Made by a program: the position numbers and the translations under genes
In this document: one piece after another, positions 52,800 to 62,779 of the stretch
Layout: each line of letters begins with the position of its first letter
Numbering within the stretch: the first letter of the stretch is position 1
Origin: Flavipsychrobacter sp.
GTDB lineage: Bacteria; Bacteroidota; Bacteroidia; Chitinophagales; Chitinophagaceae
Assembly: GCA_016786565.1 (NCBI GenBank)
Contig: JAEUVY010000018.1
Span: 1 to 64,000, forward strand
Length of the DNA: 64,000 bases
Reading direction: 5' to 3'
The notes under the pieces: generated by a model
The model's database searches: none
Told to the model about the DNA's origin: nothing
What the model saw: the letters and a program-made list of their open reading frames with translations, nothing else

Positions 52800-52831
52800 C
52801 AAATTTAACCTTTTTGTGCCCCTCTTACCAA
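52800..52831 (-). promoter_or_regulatory. Promoter of surA (TTG-N21-TAAATTTG)
   Basis: Read leftward, TTG at 52829-52831 and TAAATTTG at 52800-52807 are separated by 21 bases and lie 30 bases before the surA start. Confidence 0.7.
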
Positions 52832-52862
52832 CACAGGGTATATTTTAACTTTTATATAGTCT

Positions 52863-53231
52863 TTACCACTTTTTGAAGATCACGTACACAGCAAGCACTA
52901 TGAGCCCGAACCCTACCAGATGATTCCACTCAAACTTTTGCTTGAAAACAATGGCCGAGAAAGCCATAAACACTACCAGAGTTATCGCCTCCTGAATAGT
53001 TTTCAGCTCTACCAGGCTGAAAGGTCCTCCCTGCCCCTTGAACCCGATGCGGTTGGCCGGAACCTGAAACACGTATTCAAAAAACGCCATCCCCCAGCTC
53101 AGCAGGATAACGGTGAACAGCCCGGGGTTCCGCAGCCATTCTATCTCCTTGAATTTCAAGTGACCATACCATGCAAAAGTCATGAATGTATTGGATATCA
53201 ACAGCAAAAATATCGTTGTCAGTGCCTTCAT
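52863..53231 (-). CDS. DMT-family small membrane protein (DUF486)
   Basis: A 122-residue protein with four predicted helices. The stretches TFAWYGHLK, SWGMAFFEYVFQVPANRIG and LKTIQEAITLVVF are typical of DUF486 proteins, related to the EamA/DMT transporters. Substrate unknown. The preferred start is the ATG at 53231 (MKALTTIF): a TTG three codons upstream overlaps the -7 box. The start lies only 7 bases after that box, so the mRNA may be nearly leaderless. Confidence 0.88.
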   Translation of the reverse strand: MKALTTIFLLLISNTFMTFAWYGHLKFKEIEWLRNPGLFTVILLSWGMAFFEYVFQVPANRIGFKGQGGPFSLVELKTIQEAITLVVFMAFSAIVFKQKFEWNHLVGFGLIVLAVYVIFKKW

Positions 53232-53237
53232 ATAATG

Positions 53238-53266
53238 CAAAGGTACCTGCTCCCGTTTTCTATCAA
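53238..53266 (-). promoter_or_regulatory. Promoter of the DUF486 gene (TTG-N18-TACCTTTG)
   Basis: Read leftward, TTG at 53264-53266 and TACCTTTG at 53238-53245 are separated by 18 bases. The start codon follows 7 bases after the box. Confidence 0.65.
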
Positions 53267-53307
53267 AATATATAAGGCACCCTAAGAAACATTTATTGAG
53301 CTCAGTT

Positions 53308-53341
53308 TTGGGCTACTTATGACCTCAATCGTTTACCTTTG
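53308..53341 (+). promoter_or_regulatory. Promoter of the methionine synthase gene (TTG-N23-TACCTTTG)
   Basis: TTG at 53308-53310 and TACCTTTG at 53334-53341 are separated by 23 bases. The ATG lies 23 bases after the box. No cobalamin riboswitch is visible in the short leader. Confidence 0.65.
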
Positions 53342-53364
53342 CACGATTTTTAGCAATAATATTA

Positions 53365-56079
53365 ATGTCTGAAATTAGACCATATTTACGGCTTAGCGGA
53401 CTGGAGCCACTCGTAGTGCGGCCCGAGACGAACTTCGTCAACGTAGGCGAACGTACTAACGTTACCGGTTCCAAAAAGTTTGCGCGGCTTATACGTGAAA
53501 ACCAATACGAAGAAGCCCTTTCCGTGGCTCGCCAGCAGGTGGAAAACGGTGCGCAGATCCTCGACATAAACATGGACGACGCCCTGTTGGACGGAGTGCA
53601 GGCAATGACCACTTTCGTGAACTTGCTGCAGGCCGAACCCGACATCGCGCGTATTCCTATCATGCTCGACTCCTCAAAGTTTGCCATTATCGAGGCAGGA
53701 CTTAAGTGCATTCAGGGCAAATGTATCGTCAACTCCATCTCTATGAAAGAAGGAGAAGGCAAGTTTATAGAGCAGGCCATCACCTGCCTCAGCTACGGCG
53801 CATCGGTCATCGTAATGGCATTCGATGAGCAGGGCCAGGCCGACACCCTGCAACGCAGGGTGGATATATGCGAGCGCGCCTACAACATTCTCACTAAAAA
53901 AGTAGGTTTTCATCCGCAGGACATCATATTCGACCCCAACATATTCGCTATTGCCACAGGCATAGAAGAACACAATAACTATGGTGTTGACTTCATTGAG
54001 GCAACACGCATCATAAAACAAAAAATGCCGCTCACCCGCGTCAGCGGTGGTGTCAGCAACATTTCATTCTCCTTCCGCGGCAACGATGTGGTACGCGAGG
54101 CTATGCACAGCGTATTCCTGTACCACGCCATCAAAGCGGGCATGGATATGGGCATTGTAAATGCCGGTGCGCTGGTAGTGTATGACGAAATAGAACCAAA
54201 ACTGCGCGAACTGTGCGAGGATGTGGTCCTGAACCGCAACCCCGATGCCACCGAAAAACTGGTGACTTTTGCCGAAACGGTAAAAGCGAAAGGAAAAGAA
54301 GAGAAAAAAGACGATGCCTGGAGGGCCGCTGCTGTAGAAGACCGACTGAAACACGCACTGGTGAACGGTATTACCGACTTCATAGACGCCGATACTGAAG
54401 AAGCACGACAGAAATATCCTAAACCGCTCGATGTCATAGAAGGTCCGCTGATGGACGGAATGAACGTGGTGGGCGACCTCTTCGGCAGCGGAAAGATGTT
54501 CCTGCCGCAGGTAGTAAAAAGCGCCCGTGTCATGAAAAAGAGCGTAGCCTATCTTTTCCCGTTCATTGAAGCAGAAAAAGAAGAACGACGCAAAGCACAC
54601 CTGGCTGCCGGAACAACCAATGAAGAAGCTGCAGGCGCTGCCAAGATCCTCATGGCTACCGTGAAGGGCGATGTACACGACATTGGCAAGAACATTGTGG
54701 GTGTAGTGCTTGGCTGCAACGGGTATGAGGTCATAGATCTGGGTGTGATGGTGCCTGCCGACAAGATCCTCGACACGGCCCAGAGAGAGAATGTGGACAT
54801 CATTGGCCTTAGCGGGCTCATTACGCCATCGCTCGACGAGATGGTTCACGTGGCAAAAGAAATGAAACGCAGGGGCATGAAACAGCCACTGCTCATAGGC
54901 GGCGCCACTACCAGCCGCATGCACACTGCGGTAAAAATAGCTCCGCAATATGATAATGGTGTGGTGTATGTGCTGGACGCCAGCCGTAGCGTAACCGTTG
55001 CCGGCAACCTGCTGAACAAAGACCAGAAGCAGACCTTCCTCAGTGGCATCAATACCGAATACAACAAGCTGCGCGACGACTTTGAGAATAAAAAGACAGT
55101 GAAGCAGTATATTTCATTTGCCGAGGCGCAGGCAAACCCTGTTGCTATAAAATGGGACGGCTACACACCACCCCGCCCCAATGAGATGGGCGTAAAGGTG
55201 TTTGCCGATTACGACCTGTCCGAGATACGCAACTATATCGACTGGGGTCCTTTTTTCATTTCTTGGGAAATGAAAGGCAAATTCCCGGAAATATTGAATG
55301 ATGCTACCATAGGCGCGGAAGCCACAAAGTTGTACAACGACGCGAACGCGATGCTCGACAAGATCATTGCTGAAAAATGGCTCACTGCCAAAGGAGTAGT
55401 AGGCTTCTGGGAAGCAGACAAGATCGCACCCGACACCATTGTGGTGAAAAATGAACAGGGTGGCGAACTGACCACGCTTGAAATGTTGCGTCAGCAGATC
55501 AAAAAAGCCGATGGACAACCAAGTTTCTCTCTGGCCGACTTCGTAAGACCATACGACCCGCATTCAGGCATAAAAGACTACATGGGCGCGTTTGCAGTGA
55601 GCATTCACGGCATAGAGCCGCACATTCAGCGTTTTATGACCGACCACGACGACTACAGCAAGATCATGCTGCAGGCCATAGCCGACAGGTTGGCCGAAGC
55701 ATTCGCTGAAGTGCTGCACAAAAGAACCCGCACCTCCTTCTGGGGCTACATCCCCGACGAAAGCATTGCCATAGAAGAACTGGTAAAAGAGAAGTACCAG
55801 GGCATCCGCCCCGCCCCGGGCTACCCGGCCTGCCCCGACCACACTGAAAAGATCAAACTGTTCAACCTGCTGAACGCCAATGAGAATGCCGGTATCACCC
55901 TTACCGAATCGTTGGCAATGTACCCCGCATCCTCGGTTTGCGGCTGGTATTTCAGCCACCCGGAAAGCACATATTTTGGAATAAATAAGATAAATGACGA
56001 CCAATTGCATGACTATGCACACCGCAAAGGCATGAGTGTGGACGAGATCAGCAAGTGGTTATCTCCTATATTGGAGTGA
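53365..56079 (+). CDS. metH: Cobalamin-dependent methionine synthase lacking the homocysteine domain
   Basis: A 904-residue enzyme that moves the methyl group of 5-methyl-THF via cobalamin to homocysteine. It begins directly with the pterin-binding domain ([18 protein letters not shown]). A helical cap and cobalamin domain follow (DVHDIGKN with His438, then GLSGLITPS and IGGATTS), and a C-terminal AdoMet-binding reactivation domain ([12 protein letters not shown]). The N-terminal homocysteine S-methyltransferase domain of full-length MetH (about 1200 residues) is missing. In many Bacteroidota it is a separate protein; no such gene is in this window. MetF at 31205 makes its methyl donor. Confidence 0.95.
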   Translation: MSEIRPYLRLSGLEPLVVRPETNFVNVGERTNVTGSKKFARLIRENQYEEALSVARQQVENGAQILDINMDDALLDGVQAMTTFVNLLQAEPDIARIPIMLDSSKFAIIEAGLKCIQGKCIVNSISMKEGEGKFIEQAITCLSYGASVIVMAFDEQGQADTLQRRVDICERAYNILTKKVGFHPQDIIFDPNIFAIATGIEEHNNYGVDFIEATRIIKQKMPLTRVSGGVSNISFSFRGNDVVREAMHSVFLYHAIKAGMDMGIVNAGALVVYDEIEPKLRELCEDVVLNRNPDATEKLVTFAETVKAKGKEEKKDDAWRAAAVEDRLKHALVNGITDFIDADTEEARQKYPKPLDVIEGPLMDGMNVVGDLFGSGKMFLPQVVKSARVMKKSVAYLFPFIEAEKEERRKAHLAAGTTNEEAAGAAKILMATVKGDVHDIGKNIVGVVLGCNGYEVIDLGVMVPADKILDTAQRENVDIIGLSGLITPSLDEMVHVAKEMKRRGMKQPLLIGGATTSRMHTAVKIAPQYDNGVVYVLDASRSVTVAGNLLNKDQKQTFLSGINTEYNKLRDDFENKKTVKQYISFAEAQANPVAIKWDGYTPPRPNEMGVKVFADYDLSEIRNYIDWGPFFISWEMKGKFPEILNDATIGAEATKLYNDANAMLDKIIAEKWLTAKGVVGFWEADKIAPDTIVVKNEQGGELTTLEMLRQQIKKADGQPSFSLADFVRPYDPHSGIKDYMGAFAVSIHGIEPHIQRFMTDHDDYSKIMLQAIADRLAEAFAEVLHKRTRTSFWGYIPDESIAIEELVKEKYQGIRPAPGYPACPDHTEKIKLFNLLNANENAGITLTESLAMYPASSVCGWYFSHPESTYFGINKINDDQLHDYAHRKGMSVDEISKWLSPILE

Positions 56080-56116
56080 CAAGTGGTCCGGAAACGGGCA
56101 AAAATTAATTAGTAAA

Positions 56117-56797
56117 GTGAACGGATCATCCGATAATACAAGCAGTGCCGATACAGCGATAGTTAAGTCTCCTGTTGTGACCGGCTTTGCAAATTTCATT
56201 TCAGTCATCTGCCACCCGGTATTCATGCCGCTGGCTATGTCCGTAGCGCTGTGGAAACTGGCACCTGCCGGGTTCACCGGCATGAGCGGTAAACAATTGA
56301 TGTTGCTTTTTGTCAGCATAGGGGTGTCTACCGCTTTTTTCCCAATGTTCGCAATCCTGCTCATGAAACCGTTGGGCTTCATCAGCAGCTACAAAATGCC
56401 ATCGGCCCGCGAGCGCACCATCCCACTAATGGCCACCATGATCTTCTATTTCTGGATCAGCCACGTCCTCAACAACATGGCCGGTGCCGTGCCGCAGATC
56501 CTCAAGATCCTGATGCTGGGCAACTTCTGGGGCATCATCCTTATATTTATCGCCAACATATTTACTCGCGTCAGCATGCATACAGCTGCCGCCGGCGGAA
56601 TAATAGGCATTATCATTGTCCTTATGATCAGTAGCTCGGTCAACATGATCTTGCCCCTGTTCGGTGCCATACTGCTGGCCGGTATTATCGGGTCGGCACG
56701 GCTGTATCTCGGAGCCCACCAGCGCGGCGATGTATGGCTCGGCTATGTAATAGGCATTATTGTTCAGTTAGGTGCATATATTTACATAAACATCTGA
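56117..56797 (+). CDS. PAP2-like integral membrane protein
   Basis: A 227-residue polytopic protein with about six helices. Motifs are reminiscent of the lipid phosphatase family PAP2: KMPSARERTIPL, SMHTAAAGG in place of PSGH, and ARLYLGAHQRGD in place of SRxxxxxHxxxD, where Arg, His and Asp are kept. The altered second motif leaves activity uncertain. The preferred start is GTG at 56117; a longer frame from 56036 would overlap metH by 44 bases and begin with unlikely residues. It may read through from metH. Confidence 0.72.
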   Translation: MNGSSDNTSSADTAIVKSPVVTGFANFISVICHPVFMPLAMSVALWKLAPAGFTGMSGKQLMLLFVSIGVSTAFFPMFAILLMKPLGFISSYKMPSARERTIPLMATMIFYFWISHVLNNMAGAVPQILKILMLGNFWGIILIFIANIFTRVSMHTAAAGGIIGIIIVLMISSSVNMILPLFGAILLAGIIGSARLYLGAHQRGDVWLGYVIGIIVQLGAYIYINI

Positions 56798-56837
56798 TAA
56801 CTAAACTCTATTCCCAAATAGTTATTCACCCCCACTA

Positions 56838-56870
56838 TTGTTTTAATTTTCTCATTGTTACTTAAATTTG
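56838..56870 (+). promoter_or_regulatory. Promoter of the desaturase gene (TTG-N22-TAAATTTG)
   Basis: TTG at 56838-56840 and TAAATTTG at 56863-56870 are separated by 22 bases. The ATG at 56874 begins four bases after the box, so transcription would start at or next to the start codon. Confidence 0.6.
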
Positions 56871-56873
56871 TGC

Positions 56874-57857
56874 ATGCTTACAGGTAAAGAACTTATTCTG
56901 GCAACAAAACCGTTTGCGAAAGAGATCCGCTGGAAAAGTTGGTATTACACCATTACTTCATTCCTTCTTCTCATTGGCACCACTGCCGGTGCAGGCTATT
57001 TCGACAACATCTGGCTTCGTCTACTCTGCAGTATCGGAGCGGCCTTGCTGCTGGCAAGGGTATTCATCATCTTTCACGATTACCAGCACCACACAATTCT
57101 GCGTGGATCGGCGATCGCTGATTTCATGTTCACTGTGTTCGGGGTGTACATGATCACACCACCCAACATCTGGAAACGGTCGCACGACCACCACCACGCG
57201 CACAACGCCAAGTTGTTCAGCGCCAGCATCGGGTCCTATCCGATCATGACCCGACAGAAATTTATGGAAGCATCCCGCGCCGAAAGGTTCGGATACCTGG
57301 CCGTGAGGCATCCCATCAATATGTTCTTCGCCTACTTCACCACATTCTCTTACGGTATGTGTGTACAGTCGTTCCTCAGTAGCCCACGCCGCCACTGGGA
57401 TTCGCTGGCTACCCTCCTGCTGCATTACACTATAGCGGTTTTCCTCATCATCAAGTTCGGCTGGCTTACGTGGTTCCTCACATTCTTCCTGCCATTCTTC
57501 ATCTCGCACATGCTGGGAGCTTATCTGTTCTATGCGCAACACAATTTCCCCGGAGCCATCTTCAGGAAAAATGCAGAATGGACCTACACACACGCGGCGC
57601 TTGAATCATCAAGCTTCATGGATCTTAATCCGTTCATGCAGTGGGTTACCGCAAACATAGGTTTCCACCACATCCATCACCTCAACGCCAAGATCCCGTT
57701 CTACCGCCTGCCTGAAGCTATGGCCGCTATACCTGAATTACAAACGGCTAAAGTGACCACGCTGAAGCCTTCAGACATCGCTGCTTGTCTGCGCCTCAAG
57801 GTTTGGGACGCCGACCAGAACAAGATGATCGGTTGGGACGAAATGAAAACCGCATAA
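56874..57857 (+). CDS. Membrane fatty acid desaturase
   Basis: A 327-residue integral membrane di-iron enzyme that introduces a double bond into acyl chains. Its three His boxes are HDYQHH, HDHHHAHN and the late HHIHH in NIGFHHIHHLNAKIPFY, with membrane helices between them. The ATG at 56874 (MLTGKELILATK) is preferred; a TTG two codons upstream is part of the -7 box. Lipid acceptor and double-bond position cannot be read from sequence. Confidence 0.9.
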   Translation: MLTGKELILATKPFAKEIRWKSWYYTITSFLLLIGTTAGAGYFDNIWLRLLCSIGAALLLARVFIIFHDYQHHTILRGSAIADFMFTVFGVYMITPPNIWKRSHDHHHAHNAKLFSASIGSYPIMTRQKFMEASRAERFGYLAVRHPINMFFAYFTTFSYGMCVQSFLSSPRRHWDSLATLLLHYTIAVFLIIKFGWLTWFLTFFLPFFISHMLGAYLFYAQHNFPGAIFRKNAEWTYTHAALESSSFMDLNPFMQWVTANIGFHHIHHLNAKIPFYRLPEAMAAIPELQTAKVTTLKPSDIAACLRLKVWDADQNKMIGWDEMKTA

Positions 57858-57910
57858 TAAAATCAATAATAGCCCTGACCGCTATCACCCGGCGTTGCGG
57901 AACTAATATG

Positions 57911-57918
57911 TACATTTG
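57911..57918 (+). promoter_or_regulatory. TACATTTG -7 box of the metal-efflux operon
   Basis: A perfect TAnnTTTG box 22 bases before the TTG start of the first efflux-operon gene. No TTG at the proper -33 distance, so an activator may be needed. Confidence 0.5.
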
Positions 57919-57940
57919 CTATAAATAATTCATATACTAT

Positions 57941-58318
57941 TTGCGAAAACTGGCGTTACATATCATCATTGTCTTCACAGCACTGAATATTGTGACGCTC
58001 AACAATTTCTCGCGTCTCCCTGTCATCTTCATTCACTTTGCCGAACACCTGGAAAAGAACAAAGCAATCACTTTGTTCAGCTTCCTCAGCATGCACTACA
58101 ATGGTTCAGACGCCGTAGACTCCGACAACGAGAAAGACAAGCAGCTTCCATTCAAGAGCCCGACTTCCGGACAGATCACCAACTTTATGCACCCTGGTCA
58201 TGTCGCTATAGAACTGCCGGGGCAGCACATTTCTATACCTGCACTGCGGGCTGTATTTGTGCCTTCGTTCGTTCCAAAAGAAGTTCACGCCTCTCTTTTC
58301 CGACCTCCCATTGCATAG
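57941..58318 (+). CDS. Small exported protein heading the metal-efflux operon
   Basis: A 125-residue protein starting with TTG. A hydrophobic N-terminus (LALHIIIVFTALNIVTL) is likely a signal peptide or anchor. The remainder is His-rich for its size (IHFAEHLEK, SMHYNGSD, NFMHPGHVAIELPGQHIS), so metal binding is possible. The gene lies 86 bases before the pump gene. Similar small proteins often precede CzcA/CusA pump genes in Bacteroidota, but I know no assigned function. Confidence 0.72.
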   Translation: MRKLALHIIIVFTALNIVTLNNFSRLPVIFIHFAEHLEKNKAITLFSFLSMHYNGSDAVDSDNEKDKQLPFKSPTSGQITNFMHPGHVAIELPGQHISIPALRAVFVPSFVPKEVHASLFRPPIA

Positions 58319-58404
58319 TACTCTTTTCCGATAGATACCGGGCCCTGCACACGTTCGCGTTTGCAGCAACGGAGTAATTTTCAATTTCAAACTATCAATG
58401 TACC

Positions 58405-61400
58405 ATGCTGGATAAGATCATTCAATTCTCCATTAAGAATAAACTGATCGTGTTCCTCTTTGTTGCCGGCCTCATAGGCTGGGGAGCATTGGAGGTAACG
58501 CGACTACCCATAGATGCCGTACCCGATATCACCGACAATCAGGTACAGATCATCACCGTATCCCCGTCATTGGGCGCACCGGATATAGAACGCCTCATTA
58601 CCTTTCCGGTTGAACAGGCCTGTAGTTCCATCCCCGGCCTGAAACAGATGCGCAGCTTCTCACGGTTCGGACTGTCGCTGGTTACTGTCGTATTCCACGA
58701 CGATGTGGATATCTACCGCGCCCGCCAGATGGTGAGCGAACAACTTCCGAAGGTGCGTCAGGACCTTCCCAACGGCGTAGGTAACCCCGAACTGGCACCC
58801 GTGACCACCGGCCTGGGCGAGATATACCAATACGTACTGCGCCCTGCAAAAGGCTACGAGAAGAAGTACGATGCCATGGCCCTGCGCACCCTGCAGGACT
58901 GGGTAGTGCGCAGGCAGCTGCTGGGCACACCGGGCGTTGCTGAGGTATCAAGCTTTGGCGGCAAGCTGAAACAGTACGAGATCGCCGTTGATCAGGACAG
59001 GCTCAATTCTCACAAGCTTACCATCAGCGATATCTTCTCTGCACTCGAAAAGAACAACCAGAACACCGGCGGTGCCTACATAGAAAAAGGCCCCACCGTT
59101 CTCTACATCCGCAGCGAGGGTCTCACCAAGTCTCTGGAAGACATAGGCCAGATCGTAGTAAAATCGCTGCCCGATGGTACCCCTGTCCTCATTCGCGATG
59201 TAGCTACCGTGCAATTTGGCAATGCCATCAGGTACGGCGCCATGACCTACAACGATCAGGGCGAGGTGGCCGGTGCCGTGGTGATGATGCTGAAGGGCGA
59301 AAATTCATCAGCCGTCATCAAAAAGGTAAAGGCACGCATCGTGGAGATACAGAAAATGCTGCCTCCCGGAGTGGTTCTGGAACCCTTCCTCGACCGTACC
59401 AAGATGGTGAATAATGCCATCAGCACTGTAGAGACCAACCTGCTGGAAGGAGCACTCATCGTAATATTCGTACTCGTATTCTTCCTTGGCAATCTGCGTG
59501 CCGGTCTCATAGTATCGTCTGTCATTCCGCTTTCCATGCTGTTTGCCATCATCCTCATGAACATGTTCGGGGTGGGTGGCAACCTCATGTCGCTCGGCGC
59601 TATCGACTTCGGCCTCATTGTAGACGGATCGGTTATTGTGGTCGAGGCCATTTTGCACCGGTTTGCGCATGGGCGGCATTTCCGCAACATATCCTCCATA
59701 GACCAGAAACAAATGGACGAAGAGGTGGGCCATTCCACCGGCGGCATGATAACCTCTGCTGTTTTCAGCCAGATCATCATCCTCATCGTGTACCTGCCCA
59801 TCCTTTCGCTACAGGGCATTGAGGGCAAGATGTTCCGCCCTATGGCATACACCATTGCGTTTGCCATATTGGGCGCCTTCCTGCTGTCAATAACGTATGT
59901 ACCCATGATGTCGGCTTTGGTGCTCAGCAAAAAGCTGAACCACAAAGACACAATCACCGACAAGCTCATTACGTGGCTCGATCGTAAGTATCTGCCCATG
60001 CTGCGCAAAGTCCTCACCATACCCAAACTGGCCATCACAGCGGCACTGGCGCTGTTCGCTGCGTCTATCGTGTTGCTCATGGGCCTGGGTGGAGAGTTCA
60101 TCCCTCAGCTTGAGGAAGGCGATTTTGCAGTAGAGACCCGCTTGCTCACCGGCAGCAATCTATCCAACACCATTAAGTCAACTCAACAAGCCTCAGGCAT
60201 ACTGCTGAAGAAGTTCCCCGAGGTCACCAAGGTGGTTACCAAAATAGGTAGCTCAGAGATACCCACCGACCCTATGCCGCTGGAAGCAGCCGACATGATC
60301 CTGGTGCTCAAGGACAAAAAAGAATGGACCTCCGCCAAAACATTTGCCGAGCTGAGCGAAAAAATGACCAAAGAACTGGAAGCCGTTCCCGGCATATCAG
60401 TTGGCTTTCAGTTTCCGGTACAGATGCGCTTCAACGAGTTGATGACAGGGGCCCGTCAGGATGTGGTCTGCAAGATATTCGGCGAGAACCTCGATACACT
60501 GGCGCACTATGCCCACCACCTTGCCAACATTGCCCGCTCTATAGACGGTGCTACAAACGTTTATGAAGAAAAGGTGACCGGCATGCCGCAGGTCATCATT
60601 AACTACAACCGCGGGGCCATGGCAAAATACGGCCTCAACGTGCAGGACGTGAACGACGTTGTGAACGCAGGCTTCGCGGGCCAGGTGGCCGGACAGGTCT
60701 ACGAAGGCGAAAAACGCTTCGATATGGTAGTGAGGCTGGCCGGTGACGCCCGCAAAAAGGTGGCGGACATCCGCAACCTGCGTATCAGCACCCCATCGGG
60801 CCTGCAGATACCATTGCAGCAGGTGGCCGACATCACCGAGGTGGCCGGTGTGAACCAGGTGCAGCGCGAGCAGACACGCCGCCGAATCATTGTAGGCTTC
60901 AACATCAGCGGTCGCGATGTGCAGACCATCGTACACGAGCTGCAGCAGAAAGTGGGCAAAGAACTCAACCTTCCCCGCGAATACTCCATTACCTACGGTG
61001 GCACATTCGAGAACATGACCGCGGCTGCCGAGAGGCTGACCATTGTAGTGCCAATTGCGCTGCTGCTCATCTTCCTGCTGCTCTATTTCGCATTCGGATC
61101 TGTGAAGCAGGGACTGCTCATCTATAGCGCCATTCCCCTCTCGGCCACGGGCGGCATCTTCGCGCTATGGGCCCGTGGCATGCCGTTCAGCATTTCGGCA
61201 GGTGTGGGCTTCATTGCGCTCTTCGGTGTGGCCGTGCTCAACGGCATCTTGCTGGTTTCCGAATTCAACCGCCTGAAGAAAGAAGGCTGGACCGATGTGA
61301 ACCGCATCATTATTCACGCCACCAAATCAAAACTGCGCGCCGTGCTCATGACAGCGCTCGTGCCGTCGCTGGGCTTTATCCCTATGGCCATAAGCACTGG

Positions 61401-62769
61401 TGCCGGTGGCGAGGTGCAGAAACCACTGGCCACCGTGGTCATTGGCGGACTGATCATCTCTACTTTCCTCACCCTCTTCCTGCTGCCCGTTCTGTACAGG
61501 CTCACGGAAAAAGAAAGCAAAAAGAAAAAGCACATGAATAAGTCTATCGCTGCCGTTGTGCTGTTGTGCATGATGGCACTCACTACACAGGCGCAGCAGC
61601 CGGTTCGCCTGGCCGATGCGCTGGATAGTGCAGCCCGCAACAACTACTCGTTGCAGGCTGCCGCTTCAGAGGTGGCTTATTTCAAGACCCTGCGCAAGAC
61701 CGGCTGGGACCTCGATAAGACCACCCTGCTGGGCGAGTACGGCAGCTACAACAGTCTGGCAAAAGACAACCGTTTTGCCATCTCTCAGTCGGTGCAGTTC
61801 CCCACTGTCTACAGCCGCCAGAAACAGGTACTGAACCTCTCTGCTTCCATAAGCGAGACCGGCCTTGCACAGAAGAAGATAGAGGTGCGCACCCGCATCA
61901 AACAGGTATTCTCCCGACTGCTGGTACTCCAGCAAAAGAGAAAACTGCTGCTGGAAACTGACAGTATCTACAGCCAGGTGCTGGACAAATACAAGCAGCG
62001 GTTCCGTCTGGGCGATGTGGATGCTATCGAAATGTCATCGGCCGAGAACCAGCGCTGGCAGATAGCTACACAGCTACAGTCGCTGGAGACCGACTATGAA
62101 GTGCTGCTCACCCACCTGCGTGTACTCATGAATGCCCGCACGGCTGTGGCCCCGGTATCAGACTCTGTTGCCTACCATCCGCTCAGGTTGCCGGCATCCG
62201 CCACTGACGCCGAGAATCCCTACATAAGGGCGTTTCAGCAGCGGCTGGCATTGTCTGAGAAGGAGCGCAAACTCGAAAGCGCGCGCCTGCTGCCATCGCT
62301 GAGTGCAGGCTACAACAACACCTCCATTAAGGGATGGCAGCGTTCCAGTATGGATCCCGAGCAGTATTTCGACTACAACAAGCGGTTCACCTCCGTCAAC
62401 ATGGGTGTGGGTATACCCATCTTCTACGGCGCACAAAAGGCCCGCATCAATGCCGCTGCACGTGCCATAGATCAGCGCCAACTGGAACTCACCGCGGCTA
62501 CACAAGAGCTATCTGCAGCGCTGCAGAACGCGGTAAAGACCTATACGCAACGCAAGGCTGCCGTGGGCACATATCGCACCACCCTGCTACCCAATGCTGC
62601 CACCGTCATCACGTCGGCCAACAGCAAGCTGGCACTGGGCGAGATCAGCTACCTCAACTGGGCCATACTCATCAACCAGGCCGTAACGGTGCGCAACGAG
62701 TACTTTGACATGATCGAACAAATGAATGAAGCGGCTATTGAAATAGAACGCCTTTCTGCCATCAACTAA
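58405..62769 (+). CDS. CzcA-type heavy-metal RND pump fused to a TolC-like outer membrane channel
   Basis: A 1454-residue fusion. Residues 1-1043 are a complete HME-RND pump with 12 membrane helices and two large periplasmic parts. The helix 4 motif DFGLIVDG carries Asp401 and Asp407 with Glu414 after it, matching the proton-relay residues Asp402, Asp408 and Glu415 of CzcA, so divalent ions (Zn, Co, Cd or Ni) are more likely than Cu/Ag. From Met1044 a second signal-like segment (SIAAVVLLCMMALTTQAQ) leads into a TolC-type coiled-coil protein of about 410 residues (LADALDSAARNNYSLQAA, then long helices, then ALGEISYLNWAILINQAV). Pump and channel would thus be made as one chain. The adaptor gene follows after 10 bases. 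Confidence 0.92.
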   Translation: MLDKIIQFSIKNKLIVFLFVAGLIGWGALEVTRLPIDAVPDITDNQVQIITVSPSLGAPDIERLITFPVEQACSSIPGLKQMRSFSRFGLSLVTVVFHDDVDIYRARQMVSEQLPKVRQDLPNGVGNPELAPVTTGLGEIYQYVLRPAKGYEKKYDAMALRTLQDWVVRRQLLGTPGVAEVSSFGGKLKQYEIAVDQDRLNSHKLTISDIFSALEKNNQNTGGAYIEKGPTVLYIRSEGLTKSLEDIGQIVVKSLPDGTPVLIRDVATVQFGNAIRYGAMTYNDQGEVAGAVVMMLKGENSSAVIKKVKARIVEIQKMLPPGVVLEPFLDRTKMVNNAISTVETNLLEGALIVIFVLVFFLGNLRAGLIVSSVIPLSMLFAIILMNMFGVGGNLMSLGAIDFGLIVDGSVIVVEAILHRFAHGRHFRNISSIDQKQMDEEVGHSTGGMITSAVFSQIIILIVYLPILSLQGIEGKMFRPMAYTIAFAILGAFLLSITYVPMMSALVLSKKLNHKDTITDKLITWLDRKYLPMLRKVLTIPKLAITAALALFAASIVLLMGLGGEFIPQLEEGDFAVETRLLTGSNLSNTIKSTQQASGILLKKFPEVTKVVTKIGSSEIPTDPMPLEAADMILVLKDKKEWTSAKTFAELSEKMTKELEAVPGISVGFQFPVQMRFNELMTGARQDVVCKIFGENLDTLAHYAHHLANIARSIDGATNVYEEKVTGMPQVIINYNRGAMAKYGLNVQDVNDVVNAGFAGQVAGQVYEGEKRFDMVVRLAGDARKKVADIRNLRISTPSGLQIPLQQVADITEVAGVNQVQREQTRRRIIVGFNISGRDVQTIVHELQQKVGKELNLPREYSITYGGTFENMTAAAERLTIVVPIALLLIFLLLYFAFGSVKQGLLIYSAIPLSATGGIFALWARGMPFSISAGVGFIALFGVAVLNGILLVSEFNRLKKEGWTDVNRIIIHATKSKLRAVLMTALVPSLGFIPMAISTGAGGEVQKPLATVVIGGLIISTFLTLFLLPVLYRLTEKESKKKKHMNKSIAAVVLLCMMALTTQAQQPVRLADALDSAARNNYSLQAAASEVAYFKTLRKTGWDLDKTTLLGEYGSYNSLAKDNRFAISQSVQFPTVYSRQKQVLNLSASISETGLAQKKIEVRTRIKQVFSRLLVLQQKRKLLLETDSIYSQVLDKYKQRFRLGDVDAIEMSSAENQRWQIATQLQSLETDYEVLLTHLRVLMNARTAVAPVSDSVAYHPLRLPASATDAENPYIRAFQQRLALSEKERKLESARLLPSLSAGYNNTSIKGWQRSSMDPEQYFDYNKRFTSVNMGVGIPIFYGAQKARINAAARAIDQRQLELTAATQELSAALQNAVKTYTQRKAAVGTYRTTLLPNAATVITSANSKLALGEISYLNWAILINQAVTVRNEYFDMIEQMNEAAIEIERLSAIN

Positions 62770-62779
62770 AAAAACAACA

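Noticed and set aside
53232-53364. Cobalamin riboswitch upstream of metH
   Set aside because: The leader after the -7 box is only about 20 bases and contains no B12-box-like sequence.
56036-56116. Longer N-terminus for the PAP2-like protein
   Set aside because: It would overlap metH by 44 bases and encode [17 protein letters not shown], which does not look like a membrane protein start; GTG at 56117 is preferred.
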